In this document: positions 52,191-60,465 of the stretch, one piece after another
Position numbering within the stretch: position 1 is the first letter of the stretch
Layout of the letters: each line of letters opens with the position of its first letter
NCBI GenBank assembly: GCA_035606175.1
Contig: DATNFW010000106.1
Location: 34,575 to 98,574 of the forward strand
Source: JASHUC01 sp035606175
Lineage (GTDB): Bacteria > Pseudomonadota > Gammaproteobacteria > Steroidobacterales > Steroidobacteraceae
DNA: 64,000 nucleotides
Reading direction: 5' to 3'
Position numbers and translations under genes: made by a program
The notes under the pieces: generated by a model
What the model saw: only the letters and a program-made list of their open reading frames with translations
Database searches by the model: none
Told to the model about the DNA's origin: nothing

Positions 52191-54353
52191 ATGGCATCGA
52201 GACTCGCATCGGGGCTCACCGTACTCGCGTGCGCGCTGGCACTGACCGCATGCGCCACCCACCCGGCCGGCAGTGCTCGCAAAACGCCGACCGCAGAGCC
52301 ATCGAGCTACATTCACTGGCTCGAGGAGCGCTCGATGCTGCATCAGGCTGCGCTCCTTGCGCGCAAGTATTCCGGCTCCTCCATTCAGTGGCAGCACCCG
52401 TACGGCAAGCCGCGGCCGCAAGCGGCGACCGCACGCGCCTCGGTGTGGTTCACGGCCTATCCCGCCTCGACCATTCCATCGAAACCCGGCGAGTCCGTGC
52501 TGAGCACGCTCGGGAGCGAGCAGCTCTGGGGCACATTCGAGACGATCGGGATCCAGGCGATCCACACGGGACCGATGAAACTCTCGGGCGGAGTGCGAGG
52601 GTATACGTACACCCCGACCGTGGACGGTCACTTCGACCGCATCAGCTTCGAGATCGATCCGGCATTCGGCACCGAGGCGCAATACAAAGCGATGGTGAGC
52701 ACCGCGCACCGGCACCATGCGATCGTGATCGGCGACATCATTCCCGGACATACCGGCAAGGGGCCCGACTGGCGCCTCGCCGAGCGCGACTATGCCGACT
52801 ATCCCGGGATCTATCACATGGTGCACATCGCCCCTAAGGATTGGAATCTGCTCCCGCCCGTACTCCCCGGACACGATTCAGTGAATCTCAAGCCTGCGAC
52901 GGTCGATGCCCTGCAGGCGCGCGGATACATCGTCGGGCAACTGTCCTCCACGATCTTCTATCAACCGGGCGTCAAGGACTCCGACTGGAGCGCGACGGAT
53001 GTCGTGCGCGGCGTCGACGGCGTCGAGCGCCGCTGGGTCTACCTGCACTACTTCAAGGAAGGACAACCGACGCTCAACTGGCTCGATCCGAGCTTCGCCG
53101 CCGAGCGGCTCGTCATCGGGGATGCGGTGGACGAGCTCGGCGTCCTCGGCGACTCCGGATTGAGGCTCGATGCCAACGGCCTGCTCGGCATCGAGCGAGA
53201 GCCGAACGGTCGCGTATGGTCGGAGGGCCATCCCCTCTCGGTGACCGCCAATCAAATGATCGCCGACATGGTACGCAAGCTCGGCGGCTTCACGTTCGAG
53301 GAGCTCGCGCTCGCCTTCGATCGCATCCACGATGAGTCGAGCGGCGGTCCGGATCTGTCATACGACTTCGTCACGCGCCCGGCATACGACGATGCGCTCG
53401 TCATGGGCGACGCCTCGCTCCTGAGGCTGGTGTTCAAGCTCATGCAGCAGTACGACATCGACTCCGGTCGCCTGGTGCATGCGCTGCAGAACCATGACGA
53501 GCTCACGCTCGGACTCGCCCACTTCGGTGCGCATGCCGATGAGCGCTTCGAGTTCCGTGGCCGGCAGATGAGCGGACGCGAGCTGCAAGAGACCGTCCGA
53601 CGCGAGATGTACGCGCACCTGATGGGGAATGCCGCGCCCTATAACCTCAAGTTCGGCGACGGCATCGCATCGACCACCGCCACGATCATCACCGCGGCGC
53701 TGGGCATTCGCGACCTCACGCATCTCACGCCCGCCGAGATCGAGCGCGTGAAGCGCCTGCACCTCCTGCTCGCGTTCTACAACGCGATGCAGCCGGGAGT
53801 GTTCGCTCTGTCGGGTTGGGACCTGGTCGGTGCTCTCACGCTGCCCGCCGACTCCGTGCGTGCGCGCCTCGCCGATGGGGATACTCGCTGGATCAACCGC
53901 GGTGCCTATGACCTCTTGGGCACGAATCCGAGCGCGCAGCGCTCGCCCGCGGGACTACCGCGTGCCGTGGCGCTCTACGGCCCGCTCCCCGCGCAGTTGC
54001 GCGATCCGAACTCGTTCGCCTCGCGGCTCGCGCGCATCCTCGCTGCGCGCGCCCGCCTGAAGCTCTACGCCGCTCGACTCGTCGATGTGCCGCAGGTGAA
54101 GGCGAAGGGCCTGCTGGTGCTGGTGCACGAGCTGCCGCAGCACGGCGGCCTCGAAGTGTCGGCGGTCAATTTCTCCAATCAGGCGATCGATGAGGCCGTG
54201 CCAATCGCACCGGCGGCCGCTCACGCACTCGCGCGCGATGCGCTCGATCCCCAGGCCCGCGCGATCGAGCTCGATGGTGATCGCCGGCTGCGACTCGAGC
54301 TCGGGCCACACGCAGCGCGTGCGCTCGTCTTGAAGGCCGGTGCGTCGCGCTAG
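52191..54353 (+). CDS. GH13-family lipoprotein (trehalose synthase/amylase-like)
   Basis: A 720-residue protein with a lipoprotein signal (VLACALALTACATHP, Cys about 22). GH13 conserved regions: I, VIGDIIPGHTGKG; II with nucleophile Asp, GLRLDANGLLG; III, likely acid/base Glu in FTFEELAL; IV, LQNHDELTLG. The C-terminal part is a beta-sandwich. Overall it resembles trehalose-synthase-like GH13 enzymes, but a lipid-anchored periplasmic/outer-membrane form is unusual. ATG 52191 follows a near-perfect SD, GGAGGTGA. Exact reaction (hydrolase or isomerase) not determinable. Confidence 0.8.
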   Translation: MASRLASGLTVLACALALTACATHPAGSARKTPTAEPSSYIHWLEERSMLHQAALLARKYSGSSIQWQHPYGKPRPQAATARASVWFTAYPASTIPSKPGESVLSTLGSEQLWGTFETIGIQAIHTGPMKLSGGVRGYTYTPTVDGHFDRISFEIDPAFGTEAQYKAMVSTAHRHHAIVIGDIIPGHTGKGPDWRLAERDYADYPGIYHMVHIAPKDWNLLPPVLPGHDSVNLKPATVDALQARGYIVGQLSSTIFYQPGVKDSDWSATDVVRGVDGVERRWVYLHYFKEGQPTLNWLDPSFAAERLVIGDAVDELGVLGDSGLRLDANGLLGIEREPNGRVWSEGHPLSVTANQMIADMVRKLGGFTFEELALAFDRIHDESSGGPDLSYDFVTRPAYDDALVMGDASLLRLVFKLMQQYDIDSGRLVHALQNHDELTLGLAHFGAHADERFEFRGRQMSGRELQETVRREMYAHLMGNAAPYNLKFGDGIASTTATIITAALGIRDLTHLTPAEIERVKRLHLLLAFYNAMQPGVFALSGWDLVGALTLPADSVRARLADGDTRWINRGAYDLLGTNPSAQRSPAGLPRAVALYGPLPAQLRDPNSFASRLARILAARARLKLYAARLVDVPQVKAKGLLVLVHELPQHGGLEVSAVNFSNQAIDEAVPIAPAAAHALARDALDPQARAIELDGDRRLRLELGPHAARALVLKAGASR

Positions 54354-54832
54354 CCGGGGGTCGTCAGATCGACTCTGCTGATCTTCCAGGTGCCGCTGTC
54401 CTTGGCGTACTCGGCCCTCAGCGTGCGGCGCTCGGCCCGGCGGATGCTGCCGTGCCCCTGAGCATGAGCCATTTGCCCCAAGGTGCAGTCCTTCGGAAGC
54501 GGCTCCTCCACCTCCACCGCGCAGTCGAAACTGCCAACGGCGCTGCGTCCGTCCGCCGCGATTTCAATGTTGTCAGGCGCGCCGGCATGATCCCAAATGA
54601 TCCGGCGCACCGTGGCATCGGGCAGCGCAGCGCGCTCGCCGGCATTGACACGTTGCAGCCACGCCCGATGCAGCTCGCGGATCGCAGCCTCATCCTCGAG
54701 GCGTCGGATGCGCGCCTGCAACCCCTGATCGGCAAGCGCCACGGCGGGAAGCGCGACGGCGGCGACAGGTGCGGCCAGAATCGCACCGCCTCTCAAAAAT
54801 GCGCGACGCGAGGAGGTCTTGTCCTGAGCCAT
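54350..54832 (-). CDS. Tat-exported SnoaL-like (NTF2-fold) protein
   Basis: A 160-residue protein. The N-terminus SSRRAFLRGGAILAAPVAAVALPAVALA is a Tat signal (RRAFLR), read in parts. The mature part ILEDEAAIRELHRAWLQRVNAG, as LEDEAAIRELHRAWL, is the first helix of the SnoaL/NTF2 alpha+beta cone, followed by DATVRRIIWDHAGAPDN and a final strand TWKISRVDLTTP. Often a small-molecule binding or isomerase fold. It is the last gene of a seven-gene unit, 12 nt after the MoaF-like gene, and its stop shares a CTAG with the convergent GH13 gene. Confidence 0.78.
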   Translation of the reverse strand: MAQDKTSSRRAFLRGGAILAAPVAAVALPAVALADQGLQARIRRLEDEAAIRELHRAWLQRVNAGERAALPDATVRRIIWDHAGAPDNIEIAADGRSAVGSFDCAVEVEEPLPKDCTLGQMAHAQGHGSIRRAERRTLRAEYAKDSGTWKISRVDLTTPG

Positions 54833-54844
54833 ACACGTCCCCCC

Positions 54845-56593
54845 TCACGTCCTGATTTGAAAATACCTGTCGACTTCGAACTTGCCGGCGTGCCGGATCA
54901 CCGCGCCGATCCGGCTCATGTTGAGCCCACCACGAGTGCCGCAGTGATAGCCGATACCGGCGTCGTGCATGATGTTGAGATTCAGGAGGACGGTGCCGAG
55001 CGTCCCGTTGCAGGCCTCCTCCCGCCAGTTCATGAAATAGATGCCGTCGCGGATCTTCACGAAGTCGCCCGGACCGCTCCACTCCATGCCGCCGTGCCCA
55101 TCCGGCGTGAAGATGATCCAGGACACGGTGTTCGGCGTCGAATACAGATGCATGGACGTGAGCCCGGGGGCATAGCTGTACGTGATGCATCGGCCGAGCA
55201 TTTCTGTCGTCCTGGCGTGGCGGCGATACATGGGCGGCTGGATGCCCTCCATCTCCAGAACGCCGAACCAGGTGCGCGCCCCGGCCTCGTTTGCGAAATA
55301 CGGCGTGTTGAGAAACCCGTTGTAGCAGGTCACGAGTCCCTGATGAAAATCCACCGCCATGATGTGCCCGTCGTGGTTCGGCGTGCCTTCGAGCAGGTGC
55401 CCCATCAAGAACAGCCCCGGTGCCACCTCGTAGGCCTGGTAGCGCGCCTTGGTCCACGCGCCTTCGCCATCGGTTCGCCAGTTGAGCTCATCGGCGCTCG
55501 CGACCTGATATTCCATCACGGGGCCATTGTCGTAGCGCAGTGTGAAAGTCTTGCCTGCGAGAAAATCACTGGCCGGCAGAGCGTTCACGCTGCCCATGCC
55601 GGCGGCGCCACCGCTCGTTGTCTGCGGCGGGAACGCAGTGGAGTGTTCCTTGACGATCTGCGCCACTTGCTCCCGGGTCAGCTTCTCCATGGTCTTGATC
55701 GGGCGGTACACGCGCCGGCCGCCCTTGACGGGCTTGCCATCCTTGCCCTTCGGGCCGGGAATGGGGTCTCCGGAGTAGTCGCCGAATTTCTCGAAACGGG
55801 CGATCTGGCCCACGATGTCGCCACGGCCGCGGAAGAGGTCGTATCGGAGGTTGTCCGCTTCATCGAAGCCGAGCCGCACGCCCATCTTCTGCGTGCGATT
55901 CATGTCGATCACGTAAGCGGTGAACGCCCCCGAAAACTCGCATTCCGTGCGGGTGTACACGAAGAAATCGTTGTCGACCTTGAGGTAATCGGACGGCGCC
56001 GAGAAGCCGAGCTCACCGCCCGTGCGCGAGAGCTCCACGAAGTGGGAATAGCCGGCGGAAGGATAGTATTCCAGCGTCTCGGTGCCGTTGTCTTGCCGCC
56101 AGTGATAGCCCCGGCCCTCCAGACGATCGGTGTACGCGTGCCGCTCTTTGGGTGGCTGGCCGCCGCCGTCGATGTACCCGTAGTAGATCTGCCGCTGGAC
56201 CTCGCGGTTGTCCTCGTAACCGCTGAACCACAGCTCGATGACGGTCGCGAGCTTGCTGCGGCGGTCGACGACGACGACGTAGCCGCGCTGCGTGCCGGGG
56301 ATCATGTGCGTGAACAGGCAGATGTGATCCATCTCGAGCGCACCGAAGCCGGCATGCGTCGCCCTGCCGCCGTTCTCTGCCACCGAGAGCTTCGAGTTGC
56401 TGGAGAATTTGTAGCTGAGCGCCGGACCATCATCGGTCACGACATTGAGCGACTCGCCGGCGAAGTCGGTCGCAAGCGGCGACACGCTGGCCGGCCCACG
56501 CTCGGCGACCGGGCCGAGCTTGGCGGCGATCTGCTCTTTGGTGAGCTTGGTATAGGCGATGCGATGCATGGGCCTCTTTGGATACGGAGTCAC
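54845..56593 (-). CDS. Double MoaF-like protein
   Basis: A 582-residue soluble protein with two related halves. Each starts with a beta-barrel segment of the form DFxG(K/E)(T/S)(F/L)xxxxDxGPxxxY (DFAGESLNVVTDDGPALSYKF and DFLAGKTFTLRYDNGPVMEYQV). Each continues with long beta-rich sequence including FFVYTRTECEFSGAF and IYFMNWREEACNGTLG, which is strongly MoaF-C-like. MoaF proteins are normally about 250-280 residues, so this is a tandem duplication. Function of MoaF is poorly known despite the name. GTG 56593 is used; ATG 56569 with AGAGG upstream is an alternative start. Confidence 0.75.
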   Translation of the reverse strand: MTPYPKRPMHRIAYTKLTKEQIAAKLGPVAERGPASVSPLATDFAGESLNVVTDDGPALSYKFSSNSKLSVAENGGRATHAGFGALEMDHICLFTHMIPGTQRGYVVVVDRRSKLATVIELWFSGYEDNREVQRQIYYGYIDGGGQPPKERHAYTDRLEGRGYHWRQDNGTETLEYYPSAGYSHFVELSRTGGELGFSAPSDYLKVDNDFFVYTRTECEFSGAFTAYVIDMNRTQKMGVRLGFDEADNLRYDLFRGRGDIVGQIARFEKFGDYSGDPIPGPKGKDGKPVKGGRRVYRPIKTMEKLTREQVAQIVKEHSTAFPPQTTSGGAAGMGSVNALPASDFLAGKTFTLRYDNGPVMEYQVASADELNWRTDGEGAWTKARYQAYEVAPGLFLMGHLLEGTPNHDGHIMAVDFHQGLVTCYNGFLNTPYFANEAGARTWFGVLEMEGIQPPMYRRHARTTEMLGRCITYSYAPGLTSMHLYSTPNTVSWIIFTPDGHGGMEWSGPGDFVKIRDGIYFMNWREEACNGTLGTVLLNLNIMHDAGIGYHCGTRGGLNMSRIGAVIRHAGKFEVDRYFQIRT

Positions 56594-56603
56594 GCGTGTT
56601 CCC

Positions 56604-57578
56604 CTAGGCAGCGCCCGATGGACCCGGATACGCAGCAGCCAACGCTTTGAGATCCTGCGACGTGAGTGCTACTGAAAACGCCTGAGCGTTTTCTTTGGTA
56701 TGTGCCGGTGAGCCGGATTCGGGAATCGCGATGACGTTCCCGTTGCGGATCACCCAGGCGAGCGCGACGGCGGCTGCCGAGCACCGATGCCGAGCGCCGA
56801 TTTGCGCCAAAGTACGGTCATGCACCACGAGGTGATGATCGCCGCCGAGCGGGGAATATGCCATCACCGGCATGTCGTGCTGCATGCACCACGGCAGCAG
56901 ATCGCGCTCGATGTCACGGTTGTGCAGACTGTAGACGACTTGATTCGTTGCGCAGCGCTTTCCGTCGGGCACATCGAACAGATCTTTCATCTGGCCCGTG
57001 TCGAAATTGGATACGCCCCAGGCGCGAATCTTACCGGCAGCTCGCAATCGCTCGAACGCCGCCACGACGCCCGCGAACTGCTCGCTCGGGACGGGCGAAT
57101 GCAGCAGATATAGATCGAGATACTGGGTCCCGAGGCGAGCGAGACTCGCATCGCAGGCACGGGCAATGCCGTCTCCTGAGACTTCATCGGCCTCCACCTT
57201 GGAGACCAGGAATACCCGGTTGCGCTCACCGGCGAGCGCATGGCCGAGGAATTGCTCGGAACGGCCGTCGCCATAGTTGCCGGACGTATCGATGAGCGTC
57301 ATGCCGAGCGAAATGCCCGTATGCACGGCCTCCTCCTCGACGGCCGCCGGATGCCTTCCCTGCCCGAGATGCCAGGCGCCCTGGCCGAGGGCCGGAACGG
57401 TCACGCCGTCCGGGAATCGGACGGTTCGGCGCGCAGCCCCCGGCGCAGTGTCCCCAGCCGCGAGAGCTCTTGCGCGCGGTTGCAAAGCAGGCAGCACGCT
57501 CAAGGCGGGGAACGACAACCCGAGCGCGGCGCAACGCGCACCGAACTGTCGGCGAGTGAGCAAGCGGGTGTGCCTCAT
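56604..57578 (-). CDS. Tat-exported aldo/keto reductase
   Basis: A 324-residue protein. The N-terminus LLTRRQFGARCAALGLSFPAL is a Tat-type signal, read in parts, and the body is an AKR TIM-barrel: GVTVPALGQGAWHLG, LIDTSGNYGDGRSEQFLG (active-site Asp and Tyr), Lys in FLVSKVEADE, LDLYLLHSPVP with the His, and the NADPH-binding region AIPESGSPAHTKENAQAF. All four catalytic residues appear present. Cytosolic AKRs use NADPH, so an exported AKR is unexpected unless cofactor is pre-bound. ATG 57578 has GGGAGG; it overlaps the GST gene as ATGA. Confidence 0.87.
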   Translation of the reverse strand: MRHTRLLTRRQFGARCAALGLSFPALSVLPALQPRARALAAGDTAPGAARRTVRFPDGVTVPALGQGAWHLGQGRHPAAVEEEAVHTGISLGMTLIDTSGNYGDGRSEQFLGHALAGERNRVFLVSKVEADEVSGDGIARACDASLARLGTQYLDLYLLHSPVPSEQFAGVVAAFERLRAAGKIRAWGVSNFDTGQMKDLFDVPDGKRCATNQVVYSLHNRDIERDLLPWCMQHDMPVMAYSPLGGDHHLVVHDRTLAQIGARHRCSAAAVALAWVIRNGNVIAIPESGSPAHTKENAQAFSVALTSQDLKALAAAYPGPSGAA

Positions 57579-58459
57579 ACCGCCCTCCCTACGACCTTGT
57601 CTATGTCGCTCGCGTCGTGCCGCTCGGCGACCTGAGTCTCGGGTGGACCGAAGGTCCGATTGACCACTTGACCACGCTTCACGGCGCGTCGGTTCCCGAT
57701 CAGCTCGACCCAGCGATTGACGTTCCGGTATTCGCTGACTGAGAGGAATTCCTGCGAGTTGTACGCACTGCGCACCATCGCGCCGTACCAAGGCCAGATC
57801 GCGATGTCGGCTATCGTGTACTCATCGCCCGCCATGTACTCGTTCTTCGCCAGATGGGTATCGAGCAGATGCAGCTGCCGCTTGGTCTCCATCGCATAGC
57901 GATTGATCGCGTACTCGATCTTGAAGGGCGCGTATGCATAGAAATGGCCGAAGCCGCCGCCGACGAACGGCGCGGCTCCCATCTGCCACATGAGCCAGTT
58001 CATCGTGGCCGCGCGTTTGTAATGCTCGGTCGGCAGCAGCGCGTGGAATTTCTCCGCAAGATAGAACAGTATCGACCCGCTCTCGAATAGTCGCGTCGGC
58101 GGACCGGTCGAGCAGTCGAGCATGGCGGGGATCTTTGAATTGGGATTGATCGCAACGAACCCGCTCGAGAACTGCTCGCCTTCGCCGATCCGGATCAGCC
58201 ACGCATCGTACTCAGCGCCCGCGTGGCCTGCCCCGAGCAGCTCCTCGAGCATGATCGTCACTTTCTGGCCGTTGGGAGTGCCGAGCGAATAGAGCTGAAA
58301 CGGGTGCTTGCCGACCGGCAGCTCCTTCTCGTGCGTGGCACCGGAGATCGGGCGGTTGATCTTCGAGAACTGTCCGCCGTTCTCCTTGTCCCAGACCCAC
58401 ACCTTGGGAGGAATGTAGCCGGCGGGCTGATTGGCGCTTGCAGTATCTTCGTTCGCCAT
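57575..58459 (-). CDS. yghU: YghU-type glutathione S-transferase
   Basis: A 294-residue cytosolic GST of the nu class. N-terminal YIPPKVWVWDKENGGQFSKINRPISGATHEKELPVG, read in parts, is the YghU leader; the thioredoxin half has YSLGTPNGQKVTIMLEELL and INPNSKIPAML, and ESGSILFYLAEKF binds the gamma-glutamyl group. The C-terminal helical half has WLMWQMGAAPFVGGGFGHF. YghU has disulfide-bond reductase activity on glutathione-linked substrates. The start codon lies 20 nt after the beta-propeller gene. Confidence 0.93.
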   Translation of the reverse strand: MANEDTASANQPAGYIPPKVWVWDKENGGQFSKINRPISGATHEKELPVGKHPFQLYSLGTPNGQKVTIMLEELLGAGHAGAEYDAWLIRIGEGEQFSSGFVAINPNSKIPAMLDCSTGPPTRLFESGSILFYLAEKFHALLPTEHYKRAATMNWLMWQMGAAPFVGGGFGHFYAYAPFKIEYAINRYAMETKRQLHLLDTHLAKNEYMAGDEYTIADIAIWPWYGAMVRSAYNSQEFLSVSEYRNVNRWVELIGNRRAVKRGQVVNRTFGPPETQVAERHDASDIDKVVGRAV

Positions 58460-58479
58460 CTCGTTCTCCAGGCGCTCCC

Positions 58480-59601
58480 TCAGTGCACGGGATCGAGGAA
58501 CAAGAGCTTCAGGGACCCCGCGGCGAAGGGCATCCTGGTTGGCCGCTTGTGAGCCGCGAGTGCGGCGCGGAACGCCGCCATTGCAGCGGGGTCCTCATCC
58601 GCGGCCGCGACGAACAGGCGCCCACTCTCGGGATCGACTCCCATCGTGCGCCCCGAGACCGCCGTCTTCACCGTGCCTGCCGGCACGAACTTATCGGCGC
58701 TCACCTCCCGGATGATGCTTATCGTTCCATCGGCGCCGTTGGAGCTGAAAATGAGCTTGCGACGGGAATCGAAAGCCGCCGCATCCGTGCCGCGGCCGAT
58801 GGGAACGGTCGCGACGACGGCTCCCGTATCCGCGTTCACGACGACCAGGCGGCGATTCTCGCAGCTCGAGAAGAGGCGGTGAGTCGCCGTATCGATCGCA
58901 AGCCCGTGCGGGGACTCGCACTGCGGAATCGGCCAAGTGGCATCGACCTGGTTGGTCGCGGTGTCGATGCGGAAGATCTCCTGCTTCTCCTCGCCATTGA
59001 CGTATACCTTGCCCCCGACTCCAGCGACCGCATACTCGAGCTTGCTTCCTGCCGAAACCGTCGCAATCACGCTGTCGGTCGAGGGATCGATGACGGTCAA
59101 GTCGCCGGGATCGCCATCCACGACGAATACGTGTCCGCTCGTCGGGTCGATCGTGACCGCATCGGCATCCGGCTTGGCTTGCAGATGCTTGACGATCTTC
59201 AGCGAGCGCAGATCGAAGGCAGCGGCCTGCCCCGCACGGCCGTCATCGGTATAGCCGAGACCCGCTGCATGAGAGATCGCGATGCCGTGCGTGCCGCCGG
59301 GCAGGGTTTCGACCTGGCCGACGATCTGTCCGCTCTGCGCATCGACGACGGTGACGCGATCGCCGTGGGCGACGAAGACCCGGTGTGACGGCGCATCAAA
59401 CACCACGTAGTCCCAGCGGTCGGGCGCGCCGAGCGAAACGGACTTCGTGATTTTATAGTCGACCCCGGTGCTCGCGTGAGCCGCGGTTCCGGCGAGAAAA
59501 GCCAGTCCCAAGGCGAGCGAAAAGGCTGCCATGGCTGTCGCGTGCACCCGCTCAACCCTGCACTCGGTCCGGAAGCGGGCGTTCTTGTGTGCGTGCTGCA
59601 T
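58480..59601 (-). CDS. Exported YncE-like beta-propeller protein
   Basis: A 373-residue protein. A long N-terminal region (VHATAMAAFSLALGLAFLAGTAAHAS, in parts) is the signal. About seven repeats of the 40-residue propeller type follow, each with an xGHxFVVDG or xRLFSSCEN-like strand (for example ATHRLFSSCENRRLVVVNADTG and ESGRLFVAAADEDP). Comparable exported propellers (YncE, SurA-like surface NHL) often bind other proteins. GGAGGTA 5 nt before ATG 59601 decides the start. It sits between a membrane protein and the YghU-type GST. Confidence 0.85.
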   Translation of the reverse strand: MQHAHKNARFRTECRVERVHATAMAAFSLALGLAFLAGTAAHASTGVDYKITKSVSLGAPDRWDYVVFDAPSHRVFVAHGDRVTVVDAQSGQIVGQVETLPGGTHGIAISHAAGLGYTDDGRAGQAAAFDLRSLKIVKHLQAKPDADAVTIDPTSGHVFVVDGDPGDLTVIDPSTDSVIATVSAGSKLEYAVAGVGGKVYVNGEEKQEIFRIDTATNQVDATWPIPQCESPHGLAIDTATHRLFSSCENRRLVVVNADTGAVVATVPIGRGTDAAAFDSRRKLIFSSNGADGTISIIREVSADKFVPAGTVKTAVSGRTMGVDPESGRLFVAAADEDPAAMAAFRAALAAHKRPTRMPFAAGSLKLLFLDPVH

Positions 59602-59623
59602 GGGCTACCTCCGATCACGTGGA

Positions 59624-60454
59624 TCATAACCGGAATGGCAGACGACTTTCTTGACGGGCCCGCAAAGGCGTCGGCCCGGTCGGCGCAGCACTCCATCGGC
59701 GATAGGAGTCCGCCACGACCAGAGCGCTCGCTGTCAGGGACCAAGAGACGAGCGCCTCGCTCCATTGGAAAGGGCCCCTCGGTCCCGTTACGAGGATCGG
59801 TACCCAGACCAGCAGTGTGAACGCCCCCATCTGCAAAGCTGAAAGTGCCGCTGCGAACCGGGCAAGCACATGGCCGAGCATCGCGACGCCCGCCGCAATG
59901 TAGGTAAATCCCGTGAAAGACGCCCAGACCTGGTGCGAGGGCAGCCACGCAGGCACAAGAGCAGCGGTCTGCTTCAAATATACAAAGTGAGCCAGACCGA
60001 GCGGGATCAATGCAAGGCCGAATACCACCCGCGCGAGGCGCACACCCGCTTCGCCCACGGCGAAACCGAGCCGCTGCCGGTCCCAGTCGGAGGCAAGCCA
60101 CGCATAGAGAGCCCACGCGCCTGACACGACGACTGCACTCTCGCCGCACCCTTCCCAGGACACCTCCACGATCGGCGCGCGGAACAGGACGGGCACTCTA
60201 AAGAGGAGGAACCACAGCAGCAGAGAGCCGAGCAGCACACGCGCGGCGGCCGCTGCCGTGCGCGGCCACAGCAGGCCCATGCCGGATGCGAGAGAGATGA
60301 AGCCGCAGAGATAGGCGAGCGCCTCGCGTTCAGGCACGGTCCTCGGCACCGGCTGCCAGACGGGGGCGAAATCCCCTCCGACCAGGCCGATGACTCCGAG
60401 GGCGACAAAGGTCGCCGCAAAGAGCATCTGAGCGACATTCAGGTTGCGCACCAC
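59624..60454 (-). CDS. Eight-TM membrane protein, unknown function
   Basis: A 276-residue polytopic protein, about eight TM helices starting MLFAATFVALGVIGLVGGDF, then AYLCGFISLASGMGLLWP, VLLGSLLLWFLLFRVPVLF, VVFGLALIPLGLAHFVYL and so on. The repeated G(L/V)xxLxxG(L/M)GLLWP pattern resembles DoxX-like or DUF4267-type quinol-oxidase-associated proteins, not certainly. GTG 60454 (GTG 60451 next) is chosen, since GAGGAG lies 7 nt upstream. It follows the S9 peptidase by 11 nt. Confidence 0.75.
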   Translation of the reverse strand: MVRNLNVAQMLFAATFVALGVIGLVGGDFAPVWQPVPRTVPEREALAYLCGFISLASGMGLLWPRTAAAAARVLLGSLLLWFLLFRVPVLFRAPIVEVSWEGCGESAVVVSGAWALYAWLASDWDRQRLGFAVGEAGVRLARVVFGLALIPLGLAHFVYLKQTAALVPAWLPSHQVWASFTGFTYIAAGVAMLGHVLARFAAALSALQMGAFTLLVWVPILVTGPRGPFQWSEALVSWSLTASALVVADSYRRWSAAPTGPTPLRARQESRLPFRL

Positions 60455-60465
60455 GGGTGTGCTCC

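Noticed and set aside
54452..56650. 732-codon plus-strand frame across the MoaF-like gene
   Set aside because: The minus-strand protein has repeated conserved MoaF motifs and good spacing to neighbours; the plus frame does not.
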